From contig OX465281.1 in assembly GCA_949987705.1 (NCBI GenBank), positions 172,436,516 to 172,500,515 of the forward strand: a DNA stretch of 64,000 nt. Direction: 5' to 3'. Source of the DNA: Thereva unica (Eukaryota; Arthropoda; Insecta; Diptera; Therevidae). Each line of letters begins with the position of its first letter. The stretch's first letter is position 1. Positions 1 through 10,326 of the stretch are shown piece by piece. Both the position numbers and the translations under genes were made by a program. Under the pieces are notes generated by a model. The model worked only from the letters and a program-made list of their open reading frames with translations, was not told where the DNA came from and made no database searches.

Positions 1-434
1 ACTCTTTGGATTTGCCTGGCATGCCGCCTCATCATTTATGTACGTCTTAAAGTTGGATCTGTCATAATTATGCTACGAAATCTTCATGCCCCGAAACTGT
101 GCAATGGAACCCAACTCATTGTGACAAAGCTAATGAACAATGTGATAGTGGCAAGGATTTTGAAGGGGCGGTTTAAGGAAGAAGAATGCCTTATTCCGCG
201 AATTCCCTTGACTTCGACCGATTTGCCGTTGCAATTCAAACGTATTCAGTTCCCAGTCAAACTTGCATTTTCGCTGACCATAAACAAGTCACAAGGGCAG
301 TCGCTGGAAGTGTGCGGAATAAATCTGGAAATGTCATGCTTTTCACACGGCCAGCTATATGTGGCGTGTTCCCGAGTTGGGAAACCATCCTCACTCTTCG
401 AATCAGAAAAAAAAAGAATGTTGTGTGTCACGCT
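1..434 (+). pseudogene. Helitron helicase, C-terminal remnant
   Basis: The translation matches the extreme C-terminus of the PIF1-like helicase carried by autonomous Helitrons. It has the RLCNGT-like block (here KLCNGTQL), the INKSQGQSLEVCGINL block and the late helicase motif FSHGQLYVACSRVGKPS. A second, better preserved copy lies at 10850-11554 and aligns block for block. The frame is broken near 45-50: upstream codons reading SLDLPGMPPHHL are in another frame, and four extra bases (TGTA) account for the shift. It breaks again near 400, where the tail NVVCHAEI lies in a different frame. The 5' part lies outside the window, and the inverted-repeat element beginning at 435-469 cuts off the 3' end. 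This is a dead transposon fragment, not a host gene. Confidence 0.85.
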
Positions 435-468
435 GAGATATTATATGTTTATAAATATAATATATATA

Positions 469-1108
469 CAGGGTGTCCCACATAAACTTACAAAGCGGCC
501 GGCTGTGGATAGGTCTTGGATAGACGAACAAAAAATCGTATGGGTGGGGGCGGGGGGGGGTCGTAACGGTTTAGCCGTTTTTAAGTTTTTTTGCTAAAGT
601 TTTACATATCACCCTGTATTTTTGTAACCGTATAACCTATTTTCATGGTTATGGTAGCAGTGCTTATAACTTCAAAACTGGAGGCCGTAGGGTATAAGTT
701 GAATTACATTATTCATAGGAAATTGTCCAAGCTTTCCAATTTTTTTAAAAAAATATTGCTTTATCACGTATTTTTTGGAGAAAAAGGTGGTTTTAGTTGA
801 AATTTTAGTGAAAAAATAACAAAATTTTGGTGATTCATAACTCCAAAAGTTGGTAAGATAGGACCATTATTTTTACCGTTGTAGATAGGTGGAGGAATTC
901 TGCGTGCACTGGTACCATAACCATGAATATAGGTTATACGGTTACAAAAATACAGGGTGATATGTAAAACTTTAGCAAAAAAAAACTTCAAAACGCCCTA
1001 GCGGCTAAACCGTTACGATTTCCCGCCTCCCCCCCATACGATTTTTTGTTCGTCTATCCAGGACCTATTAACAGCCGGCCGCTTTGTAAGTTTATGTGGG
1101 ACACCCTG
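469..1108. mobile_element. 640-bp MITE with CAGGGTGTCCC termini, copy 1
   Basis: The segment begins CAGGGTGTCCCACATAA and ends with its inverted complement, flanked on both sides by TA. The arms stay similar for about 190 bp and the middle is not palindromic. The palindrome continues outward through the AT-rich flanks to 435-1142. TA flanks and CAGGG termini fit a Tc1/mariner-type non-autonomous element, but no transposase is present, so the superfamily is an inference. A larger relative lies at 8974-10239. A G-run and a C-run mark equivalent places in the two arms. Confidence 0.75.
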
Positions 1109-1167
1109 TATATATATTATATTTATAAACATATAATATCTCTTTCAGACATATACATACATATGTA

Positions 1168-1764
1168 GGGGAGAGTGGGGTAATTCGGGAAGTGCGGGTA
1201 AATAGGGAAATGCATTTTTAAAGGGTTTTTAATATTTTTAAGTTGGTATTTCTTGGTATGTGGTGTTAGAATCGACCATTCACATTATTTCATGAAAATT
1301 AAACGCAACTACGTGTATTATTTACTTCGTAAGGACAATTAATAAAAAACGATACTATTCAAAGTTTTTTTTGGCTGAGGCTTTGCGGACACCTAATGTA
1401 ATGGTTTTTGAACCTGAAAACAAGGTAAATATGTGAAAAGTATTCGTCAGGATGTTATCTGTTAGAATGCAGGATTTTTATGTGAATAAATTAATTATGT
1501 TATAAAATCATGGTATAAGTCAAATAATTCACTCTTTGTGTCATTTCCCGAATTACCCCACGATTTTTCAAAAAGATGATTTTACACTTTTTTTTAAACC
1601 GCTTTAAATTATTGAAAAACATTATTAATAACAATTTCTATTATACATTACGAAAGCTAATAAACTCAACTAAAGGATGCAACATTAAAATATAAAGAAA
1701 TAATTACTTATTTAGTTTTTATGAGCTCTTAACAAAACTGTTCCCGTATTACCCCACTCTCCCC
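1168..1764. mobile_element. 597-bp MITE with GGGGAGAGTGGGGTAAT termini
   Basis: The left end reads GGGGAGAGTGGGGTAATTCG and the right end carries the inverted complement with one or two differences, over about 24 bp. TA dinucleotides flank both ends. A second inverted copy of the TAATTCGGGAA part lies inside near 1544-1561. The interior is AT-rich without a reading frame. TA flanks suggest a Tc1/mariner-type MITE. I found no second copy in the window. Confidence 0.65.
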
Positions 1765-2182
1765 TATATATATACCTACACACAATATCATTTGTAGATA
1801 TAATTCCTTTTTTACATACATTCTATATTTTTACATATATTCTAGTTAGATACATTATTGTTTGTTGCACATACATTTTTTCTCTAGCTCTAGATATTTT
1901 CTTTTACACAAAATTTGTGGTAAATACAAATTAATTAGAAAGTTACACATAAGATTGAATATATATACATATACCGGCGACGTTGGTGAATTTTTTTTAA
2001 ATAAAAACACTTTTTCGATTCTACGGTTCGTTTATTAAAGTTGCAATATACTTACATTTTCATTCATTTTACGATATACATACATACATATATCTCGCTT
2101 TATATACGCATATTTGGGCTTATTTTGGTATACACGCATATTTTTTTTCTCTCTTTTTTTAAAGAATTTTTTTTTTTATATT
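1765..2182 (+). other. AT-rich leader upstream of the gag stub, no gene seen
   Basis: AT-rich sequence with TACA/TATA stretches and poly-T runs immediately upstream of the gag start. It is probably the untranslated leader, and perhaps part of an LTR, of the retrotransposon represented by 2183-2520. I cannot define LTR ends or a primer binding site with confidence. Confidence 0.35.
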
Positions 2183-2539
2183 ATGTCAAGGACCGAGGGT
2201 TCATCCAGTGAACAAAACGTTCACATGGAAACGCCACAAGTAGATGAGCCAAAGCCTGGTACTTCGGGAGTCTATGCCGCTTCGGTATCGAAACTCGACA
2301 TCCCGAAGTTCTGGACACACCAACCTGCCTCTTGGTTTTACCAGGCAGAGATAATGTTCAGGTTGGCGGGTTTGAGATCAAACAGTGGAAAGGTATACAA
2401 CGTCATTGCAGCACTGCCGGAACAGGCGGTGACGGCAGTGCGCCATGGCACAGTAGACTTTGCCACCGCCACATACGAAGAAGTGAAGGAGCATCTGCTC
2501 GAGAAGTACGGCACTTCGGAGTGTCTCCTTTCCTGTTAA
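2183..2539 (+). pseudogene. Truncated gag of a Ty3/Gypsy-type retrotransposon
   Basis: The best start is the ATG at 2183 (MSRTEGSSSEQ), not an upstream codon in the poly-T leader. An acidic, Ser/Pro-rich N-terminus is followed by a gag N-terminal domain: LDIPKFWTHQPASWFYQAE, FRLAGL, a VIAALPEQ helix and EEVKEHLLEKYGTSE. This resembles the short gag N-terminal domain of CsRn1-like Gypsy elements. The match stops at about codon 113. The last residues and the stop at 2537-2539 belong to the next repeat, which begins near 2521. Capsid C-terminus, nucleocapsid knuckle and pol are absent, so this stub cannot form particles. Confidence 0.7.
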
Positions 2540-3672
2540 CACAGGCATGTCATCAGAGCGAAGCGCTTTTATTTTGTTGTTGAAAAAGCACAATTAAAGC
2601 TGGGAAATTGAAGCTCTTGGGAAGATACTGAAGCTTTCGTGACCCATAGTATCAATATTATCGCTATTACGCTGAAATCCAACCCAAAATAATGTTTGTG
2701 TTTCTCTAATTAATCTCTAATTAATACATTTATTAAAATAATTATTCAACAGCATTAATTCAATAATAAAATTCCACCTATTGTTTTATCCAGAAATAAT
2801 ATACCACAACTGGCGCGCTTTTACAAAAACCACAAATTTCCGAAACAAAAGGAATAAGAGAAAATTTGAGAAAAACAAAGCAAGCTTCCATAACATATGA
2901 ACTGGAAGCGCTACACTCTTGCTTCTTTTGGCAGCGCTTGATTAATTTCCCGCTGGGACGAAATAAATATGCTTAAACACATAAAATTGAGCAGACTACA
3001 ATGGCTCGGAAACCTTTTACGAGGTTCAGAAGAAACAATTCGTATAAAAAGCTAGAAAGAACCCAGTCGGAAATAAAGCGATCCCATAAAGGTACTGAAT
3101 CGGTTCTTTTGAAGCAGAGAAGTGCTTCTCTTATAGTCTTCCCGTACATTTCTTTTTCAACATTGAATGTCCTAGTGCGAAGCGCTTCAAATAAGTTTTT
3201 TTTGTAGCGATTCGAAAGTGAATAATAGTAATGCGGAAGGAAGCCAAATTAGCTTGGTTCCCTTTTGCTGGTTGGGAAAAAGCGTTTTTATAGATTTTAT
3301 TTCCCAGCGGGGAAGAAGCTCTTTTGAACAGATTCTGACGCGCTGAAAAGGAATGCCAATGCGCTTCTTATTCATATCCCAACTCCTTTCCTTTTAACCC
3401 AGGTATGTCATCAGAGCGAAGCGCTTACATTTTGTTGTTGAAGAAGCGCAATCGAAGCTCTTGTGTATCTCTTGAAGCTTTCGTGATTATCGCTATTTTG
3501 CTGGAATCCAGCCCATAATAATTTTTCACTTTCAATAAATAGTTGAACATTTATTAAAACAATTATTCAGCAGCATTAATTCAAAAATAAAATTTCACTT
3601 ATCGTTTTCAACAGAAATAGTATTTCACAACTAACTTTTACAAAAACCACAAAATTTCCCAAATAGGAAAAA
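2521..3672. repeat. Two diverged copies of a GAAGCGCTT-rich repeat
   Basis: Two degenerate, tandem-like copies of the same sequence lie here. The landmark CAGGCATGTCATCAGAGCG near 2540 recurs as CAGGTATGTCATCAGAGCG near 3400. The motif GATTAATTTCCCGCTGGG near 2939 recurs near 3780, and again at 31948 in the duplicated segment. Short GAAGCGCTT motifs recur throughout. This looks like decayed transposon DNA, and the link to the hAT 3' region around 31860-31970 suggests hAT-derived sequence. No reading frame is convincing. Confidence 0.5.
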
Positions 3673-4531
3673 ACTTGAGAAAAATAAAGCAAAAAATTGG
3701 AGTATAGAGAATTTGCTTCCAGAGAGCTTCCATAACTATGAATCGGAAGCGCTTCATTCTTGTTTCTTTTAGCAGCGCTTGATTAATTTCCCGCTGAGAA
3801 GTAGATGGGTAGTAACTTCAACAGGCCCGAGTTCTACGACCGTTGCGCCATTTAAGAAGAAGATCTCGGGTAAGTTATTGTGAAATAACTAATAATGTCC
3901 TTGCTGTTGTAAGTAATTAATTAAGTATTTTTATTTGGAATTCAAATTTCTAATAAAAAAACAGTTTGAGAAGTATTCACAAATGACCAAAAAAAAAGCA
4001 ACATACTCAGAAAACTTGCATCGCAAAATCTAGGTGTAAATATTGTATCATCATGTCATAATAGCAATTGTGAACGACTAGCGCTTGAAGTGTTCATCAG
4101 TCGCACTTATCACCTGATCAATGAAAACTCCCCGTGGGTCATACAACGCGCAATCACAAAAATCCCCTCAAAAGTCACAACGAAATTAGCGCGAAAACAA
4201 ACAATCAATTATGGAAATATTTTTTCATCACTCTGTCAACCCGACACTCTTATTTCCAATTTCAACAACCAAATACAGAAGCCGAGGGTCGATTGAAGTT
4301 CTTACGCACGTTGTGGCCATCACCGGACCTACACTGCGCGGGGAATCATTCGACAATCATTAATTTAGTCTGTTCATGACGAGAGGAACAACGAGGAGCC
4401 GTCGACTGGCCGCCTTGGGTGTGCTAGACGACATCCCCCGGAGGTAACCTTCAAAAAGCCGGGTTCGAGTAGCATCACAATTGCTGCAGCAGCATTCTTC
4501 ACTGCAAGAAGATTTACCTGGACGCAGCCAC

Positions 4532-4632
4532 TATAAAAGCAGCGGCCCGCTCTGATCACACTCAGTTCGCAAGAAGGAACCGATTCGCGGTCAAGTATAA
4601 AAGGCGACACCTGTGTGTAGTTGAACGTGCAG
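4532..4632 (+). promoter_or_regulatory. Tandem core promoters of the peptide gene
   Basis: A TATAAAA box at 4532-4538 is followed about 30 bp later by an initiator TCAGTT at 4562-4567. A second TATAAAA box at 4596-4602 lies 64 bp downstream, with a weaker initiator-like GTGCAGTAC near 4627-4635. Either could drive the gene whose ATG is at 4687, giving 5' leaders of roughly 120 or 55 bases. The arrangement is identical at 33092-33192. Confidence 0.6.
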
Positions 4633-4686
4633 TACAGATCGCAATAGCAACGTTGTGATAATTGATTTAAGTTGTTTTGCGCGAAA

Positions 4687-5154
4687 ATGTTTAAGGTATG
4701 AAATCCTATGAAGTATCAAGTGTTCAATAATTCTGAGTGCGTGTCTCACTATTTTTGCTTTTTAGCTGTGTGTTCTGCTGTTAGTGCTCGCTGCGGCTAT
4801 TTATGCCCATCCGGGTGAAGAAGTGCCACAAGCGGATCTTGTAAAAACAAAGGAAGCAGTACGAAGGATTAATATTATGTTGATGAGCATAACGTGAATA
4901 AATTATTTGATTTTTTAACTCAGATCCTACCAAATCCAGCGGAGGACACTGATGAGCTTGCAGGAACTGCTGGTCAAGACGAAAGCTTGAAGGGTGCTGA
5001 ATCCGCATGGGGATGGGGTTACCCCAGTTACAGTAGAGGATATGGTGGATGGGGTAGTCGATATGGATGGGGCGGACGCGGGTATAGATGGGGCGGTTGG
5101 GGCGGCGGCTACAGAAGTGGATGGGGCTCTGACCGTTACTACAGATATTGGTGA
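4687..5154 (+). CDS. Secreted Gly/Tyr/Trp-rich small peptide, copy 1
   Basis: A three-exon gene: exon 1 4687-4695 (Met-Phe-Lys), intron 4696-4765 (GT...TTTTAG), exon 2 4766-4858, intron 4859-4923 (GT...CTCAG), exon 3 4924-5154 with a TGA stop. The product is about 110 residues. An alternative donor at 4841 would shorten exon 2 by six codons and also stay in frame. Residues 1-17 or so (MFKLCVLLLVLAAAIYA) form a clear signal peptide, followed by an acidic spacer. The last 50 residues are dominated by Gly, Tyr, Trp and Arg in GYGGWGSRYGW-type repeats, with no cysteine after the signal. The MFKL start and Gly/aromatic tail resemble fly neuropeptide-like and Gly-rich secreted or cuticle-type peptides. 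The exact function is unknown. Confidence 0.8.
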
Positions 5155-5183
5155 TCTTTAATTTAGTTTGTTAAGAAAGCAGA

Positions 5184-5189
5184 AATAAA
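5184..5189 (+). terminator. Polyadenylation signal of peptide gene copy 1
   Basis: A canonical AATAAA lies 30 bp after the stop codon, followed by a GT/T-rich stretch (TTTGTTTGTTTAAT) as expected of a cleavage downstream element. The same signal is at 33744-33749 in the second copy. Confidence 0.7.
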
Positions 5190-5525
5190 ATATTTTTTTA
5201 AAACTTTGTTTGTTTAATATTTGCTTTCAGAAACTTCCAGTTTAATCAGATTAGAGGCTATTAATCTATATAATGTCGATTAAACATCAATCAAATGAAA
5301 GAATCGCTTCTAACTCTAAAAGTGTTAAGTTCTTATTACTTTACCATTAAACACTTATCTTTTAAAAATATATATGTAAATGAACATTAACAGCAACTAA
5401 TTAAAACTGACGTACATCCCTACACCTACTTCAAACATAAATCATGCACAATTAAATAAAAGCAACCATACAGTTTTCGAATATTTAATAACTTCCAAAT
5501 TTATTAACAAACATATATATATATA

Positions 5526-6376
5526 CTAGCTGGGACCCGGTGCGCCTACGCTGCACCCATAAGTCAATAGTAAACAATAAAAACCATCCATTGACTTAAT
5601 ATTTTTCGAGATATGAATTTTACACAGATGAAATGCCTCAAAGAACATGGGTCTTGCGTCGGCCGCCATGAATCGGTATATTGAGTCTACTACATTGCTT
5701 ATTGTATTCTACTTATCATACCCTTTCATTTGATACCCATGTTGAGGGGATTGTGAAGAAAGTGGTAATCCGGCCTCTTTAGATGGCCGCCATGGATCTA
5801 AAGATATATTTTGTATACTACATTGCTTATTGTATTCTACTTATCATACCCTTTCATTTGATACCCATGTCGAGGTGGTTGTGAAGAAAGTGGTACCCCG
5901 CCCTCTTGAGACGGCCGCCATGGATCTAAATATATATTTTGTATACTACATTGCTTATTGTATTCTACTTATCATACCCTTTCATTTGATACCCATGTCG
6001 AGGTGGTTGTGAAGAAAGTGGTACACCGCCCTCTTGAGACGGCCGCCATGGATCATTTTAGTTTCAATAGCGTCATGGCCTACCTATTGTTTGACAGCTG
6101 CGTAAATTTGAAATTTTCATTAAATGTAATGATTCAACTTAATGAAAATTTTACATTTGTCAAACAATAGGTAGGCCATGAAGCTATTGAAACTAAAATG
6201 AAGTGAAAATTCCTAAAATTACCATTTTTGTTTGGATTTTGCAGCTGTTTTTTTGGTTAAAGGTATAAAAAATAGCCTACGACCTATTCTCAGACCTACC
6301 AAATATACACAAAAAATTTCATGCAAATTGGTCATCCCGTTTCGGAGGAGTACGGTAACAAACACTGTGACACGAG

Positions 6377-6377
<1 letters not shown>
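5526..6377 (-). mobile_element. Non-autonomous Helitron N1, copy a (3 repeats)
   Basis: Read on the minus strand, the element starts TCTCGTGTCACAG after an A and ends CTAG before a T, the canonical Helitron signature. The 19-nt hairpin GGTGCGCCTACGCTGCACC (plus strand 5539-5557) lies nine bases before the CTAG. From the 3' end inward it holds a unique terminal part, three units of a 128-bp tandem repeat (core CCTTTCATTTGATACCCATG), a 147-bp palindrome and a 5' unique part. There is no coding capacity. It sits in a TA tract, as expected for A^T insertion. Confidence 0.8.
6054..6200. repeat. 147-bp palindrome inside N1
   Basis: Two 43-base arms beginning CATTTTAGTTTCAATAG and ending TGTTTGACA are inverted complements with a single mismatch, around an AT-rich loop that is itself partly self-complementary. 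Equivalent palindromes occur in the other N1 copies near 7592-7743, 8602-8749 and, inverted, 11997-12137. The palindrome is a fixed part of N1, placed between its tandem repeats and its 5' end. Confidence 0.85.
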
Positions 6378-6429
<52 letters not shown>

Positions 6430-6430
<1 letters not shown>

Positions 6431-7921
6431 TAGCTGGGACCCGGTGCGCCTACGCTGCACCCATAAGTCAATAGTAAACAATAAAAACCATCCATTGACT
6501 TAATATTTTTCGAGATATGAATTTTACACAGATGAAATGCCTCAAAGAACATGGGTCTTGCGTCGGCCGCCATGAATCGGTATATTGAGTCTACTACATT
6601 GCTTATTGTATTCTACTTATCATACCCTTTCATTTGATACCCATGTTGAGGTGGTTGTGAAGAAAGTGGTAATCCGGCCTCTTGAGACGGTCGCCATGGA
6701 TCTAAAGATATATTTTGTATACTACATTGCTTATTGTATTCTACTTATCATACCCTTTCATTTGATACCCATGTCGAGGTGGTTGTGAAGAAAGTGGTAA
6801 TTCGGCCTCTTGAGACGGCCGCCATGGATCTAAAGATATATTTTGTATACTACATTGCTTATTGTATTCTACTTATCATACCCTTTCATTTGATACCCAT
6901 GTCGAGGTGGTTGTGAAGAAAGTGGTAATTCGGCCTCTTGAGACGGCCGCCATGGATCTAAAGATATATTTTGTATACTACATTGCTTATTGTATTCTAC
7001 TTATCATACCCTTTCATTTGATACCCATGTCGAGGTGGTTGTGAAGAAAGTGGTACCCCGCCCTCTTGAGACGGCCGCCATGGATCTAAAGATATATTTT
7101 GTATACTACATTGCTTATTATATTCTACTTAACATACCCTTTCATTTGATACCCATGTTGAGGTGGTTGTGAAGAAAGTGGTAATCCGGCCTCTTGAGAC
7201 GGTCGCCATGGATCTAAAGATATATTTTGTATACTACATTGCTTATTGTATTCTACTTATCATACCCTTTCATTTGATACTAATGTCGAGGTGGTTGTGA
7301 AGAAAGTGGTACCCCGCCCTCTTGAGACGGCCGCCATGGATCTAAAGATATATTTTGTATACTACATTGCTTATTGTATTCTACTTATCATACCCTTTCA
7401 TTTGATACCCATGTCGAGGTGGTTGTGAAGAAAGTGGTACACCGCCCTCTTGAGACGGCCGCCATGGATCTAAAGATATATTTTGTATACTACATTGCTT
7501 ATTGTATTCTACTTATCATACCCTTTCATTTGATACCCATGTCGAGGGGGTTGTGAAGAAAGTGGTACACCGCCCTCTTGAGACGGCCGCCATGGATCAT
7601 TTTAGTTTCAATAGCGTCATGGCCTACCTATTGTTTGACAGCTGCGTAAATTTGAAATTTTCATTAAATGTTATGATTCAATTTAATGACAATTTTACAT
7701 TTGTCAAACAATAGGTAGGCCATGAAGCTATTGAAACTAAAATGAAGTGAAAATTCCTAAAATTACCATTTTTGTTTGGATTTTGCAGCTGTTTTTTTGG
7801 TTAAAGGTATAAAAAATAGCCTACGACCTATTCTCAGACCTACCAAATATACACAAAAAATTTCATGCAAATTGGTCAACCCGTTTCGGAGGAGTACGGT
7901 AACAAACACTGTGACACGAGA
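6430..7921 (-). mobile_element. Non-autonomous Helitron N1, copy b (8 repeats)
   Basis: Same ends and plan as copy a: CTAG at plus 6430-6433, TC start at 7921, terminal hairpin and internal palindrome. It carries eight 128-bp units instead of three. Its length of 1492 bp exceeds copy c by exactly 512 bp, which is four repeats. A TA tract at 6378-6429 separates it from copy a. The 60-residue reading frames in its repeats recur every 128 bp, do not keep one frame from unit to unit, and are not genes. Confidence 0.8.
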
Positions 7922-7945
7922 TTTTTAGATATATATATATATATA

Positions 7946-8925
7946 CTAGCTGGGACCCGGTGCGCCTACGCTGCACCCATAAGTCAATAGTAAACAATAA
8001 AAACCATCCATTGACTTAATATTTCTCGAGATATGAATTTTACACAGATGAAATGCCTCAAAGAACATGGGTCTTGCGTCGGCCGCCATGAATCGGTATA
8101 TTGAGTCTACTACTTTGCTTATTGTATTCTACTTATCATACCCTTTCATTTGATACCCATGTCGAGGTGGTTGTGAAGAAAGTGGTACCCCGCCCTCTTG
8201 AGACGGCCGCCATGGATTTAAAGATATATTTTGTATACTACATTGCTTATTGTATTCTCCTTAACATACCCTTTCATTTGATACCCATGTTGAGGTGGTT
8301 GTGAAGAAAGTGGTAATCCGGCCTCTTGAGACGGCCGCCATGGATCTAAAGATATATTTTGTATACTACATTGCTTATTGTATTCTACTTATCATACCCT
8401 TTCATTTGATACCCATGTCGAGGTGGTTGTGAAGAAAGTGGTACCCCGCCTTCTTGAGACGGCCGCCATGGATTTAAAGATATATTTTGTATACTACATT
8501 GCTTATTGTATTCTACTTATCATACCCTTTCATTTGATACCCATGTCGAGGTGGTTGTGAAGAAAGTGGTACACCGCCCTCTTGAGACGGCCGCCATGGA
8601 CCATTTTAGTTTCAATAGCGTCATGGCCTACCTATTGTTTGACAGCTGCGTAAATTTGAAATTTTCATTAAATGTAATGATTCAATTTAATGACAATTTT
8701 ACATTTGTCAAACAATAGGTAGGCCATGAAGCTATTGAAACTAAAATGAAGTGAAAATTCCTAAAATTACCATTTTTGTTTGGATTTTGCAGCTGTTTTT
8801 TTGGTTAAAGGTATAAAAAATAGCCTACGACCTATTCTCAGACCTACCAAATATACACAAAAAATTTCATGCAAATTGGTCAACCCGTTTCGGAGGAGTA
8901 CGGTAACAAACACTGTGACACGAGA
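7946..8925 (-). mobile_element. Non-autonomous Helitron N1, copy c (4 repeats)
   Basis: Third head-to-tail N1 copy, 980 bp with four 128-bp units. The CTAG end is at 7946-7949 and the TC start at 8925. Only 24 bp of mostly TA sequence separates it from copy b. It is exactly 128 bp longer than copy a. A TA tract at 8926-8973 follows. Confidence 0.8.
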
Positions 8926-8938
8926 TTTTTATAGATAT

Positions 8939-8973
<35 letters not shown>

Positions 8974-8976
<3 letters not shown>

Positions 8977-10236
8977 GGTGTCCCACATAAACTTACAAAG
9001 CGGCCGGCTGTGGATAGGTCTTGGATAGACGAACATCAAATCGGTTAGGGGGGGGGGGGGAATCGTAACGGCTTAGCCGCTAGGGCGTTTCGAAGTTTTT
9101 TTGCTACAGTTTTACATATCACCTTGTATTTTTGTAACCGTATAACCTATTTTCATGGTTATGGTACCAGTGCACGCAGAATTCCTCCACCTATCTACAA
9201 CGGTAAAAACCATGGTCCTATCTTACCAACTTTTGGAGTTATGAATCGCCAAAGTCAAAATTTTGTTATTTTTTCACTAAAATTTCAACTAAAACCACCT
9301 TTTTCTCCAAAAAATACGTGATAAACCAATATTTTTTTTTTAAAAATTGGAAAGTTTGGACAATTTCCTATGAATAATGTACAATAACTTTTACGCTAGG
9401 GCCTTTACTTTTGAAGTTGTAAGCAATTTTAATGATAAAATTTGCCTAATTTGTTGCTTATTTGGTACTTTTCGATAAAGCTCAGATCTACAGTAAAAAG
9501 CCAGAAGTGTCTAAGTGCAAATTTGACGATTTTGACTTTATTGCATTTTTGTATTCAGTATTTTAGTCTTAATCATTGCTATAATTATTATCTTAAACTG
9601 AGCTGTGGTTGCTGAGTTATTCGACCGGCAAAAGTGGTTTTGTGCACAATTCTGTATCTAAAAAAATCTTTGAGGGCGATTTTCTCGAAATGCATATTTT
9701 GCACTTAAGCACTTCTGGCTGTGTACTGTAGAGATGGCAAAGTACTAAAGAAGGACGAAATACAGCCAATTTCAACATTAAAAATGCTTATAACTTCTAA
9801 ACTGGAGGCCGTAGCGTATAAGTTGTATTACATTATTCATAGGAAATTGTCCAAGCTTTCCAATTTTTTTAAAAAAAATATTAGTTTATCACGTATTTTT
9901 TGGAGAAAAAGGTGGTTTTAGTTGAAATTTTAGTGAAAAAATAACAAAATTTTGACTTTGGCGATTCATAACTCCAAAAGTTGGTAAGATAGGACCATTA
10001 TTTTTACCGTTGTAGATAGGTGGAGGAATTCTGCGTGCACTGGTACCATAACCATGAATATAAGTTAAACGGTTTCAAAAATACAGGGTGATATGTAAAA
10101 CTCTAGCAAAAAACCTTCAAAACGCCCTAGCGGCTAAACCGTTACGATTTCCCCCCCCCCCCACCCATACGATTTTTTGTTCGTCTATCCAAGACCTATC
10201 CACAGCCGGCCGCTTTGTAAGTTTATGTGGGACACC

Positions 10237-10239
<3 letters not shown>
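8974..10239. mobile_element. 1266-bp palindromic MITE with CAGGGTGTCCC termini, copy 2
   Basis: It has the same termini and outer arms as the element at 469-1108, again in TA flanks. Inverted matching here extends much further: the block around the GGAGTTATGAATCGCC sequence near 9235 returns inverted near 9960. A central spacer contains another inverted pair built on AAGCCAGAAGTG near 9500 and 9710. There is no transposase. Copy 1 may be a shortened derivative. Confidence 0.75.

Positions 10240-10322
<83 letters not shown>
10240..10322. repeat. TA microsatellite
   Basis: About 80 bp of nearly pure TA with one GTATA interruption. It joins the palindromic element on its left to the 5' region of the Helitron on its right. 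Similar tracts are at 6378-6429, 8926-8973, 13177-13261 and 17922-18021, each at a mobile-element junction. Confidence 0.9.

Positions 10323-10326
<4 letters not shown>

Larger units (their letters stand above)
3673..5512. repeat. Segmental duplication, copy 1
   Basis: This block reappears in direct orientation at 31845-34170. Comparing 4301-5220 with 32861-33780 line by line, I see two base differences in about 920 bp, and the gene, both introns and the core promoter appear identical. Outside this core the copies differ by a 4-bp indel near 4200, a roughly 390-bp insertion in copy 2 (32132-32521) and a roughly 100-bp segment present only in copy 2 (33786-33888). The right edge here is where the N1 Helitron cluster and its TA tract begin. 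Confidence 0.95.

Noticed and set aside
4090..4379. Small frames upstream of the peptide gene (MFISRTYHLINENSPW)
   Set aside because: The second duplicate carries a 4-bp indel that changes the frame and end of the product, so it is not maintained.
5830..8718. Series of ~60-codon plus-strand frames starting MYSTYHTLSFDTHVE
   Set aside because: They recur with the 128-bp satellite period, which is not a multiple of three, overlap each other in shifting frames and also occur inverted in N1 copy d. They are repeat by-products.
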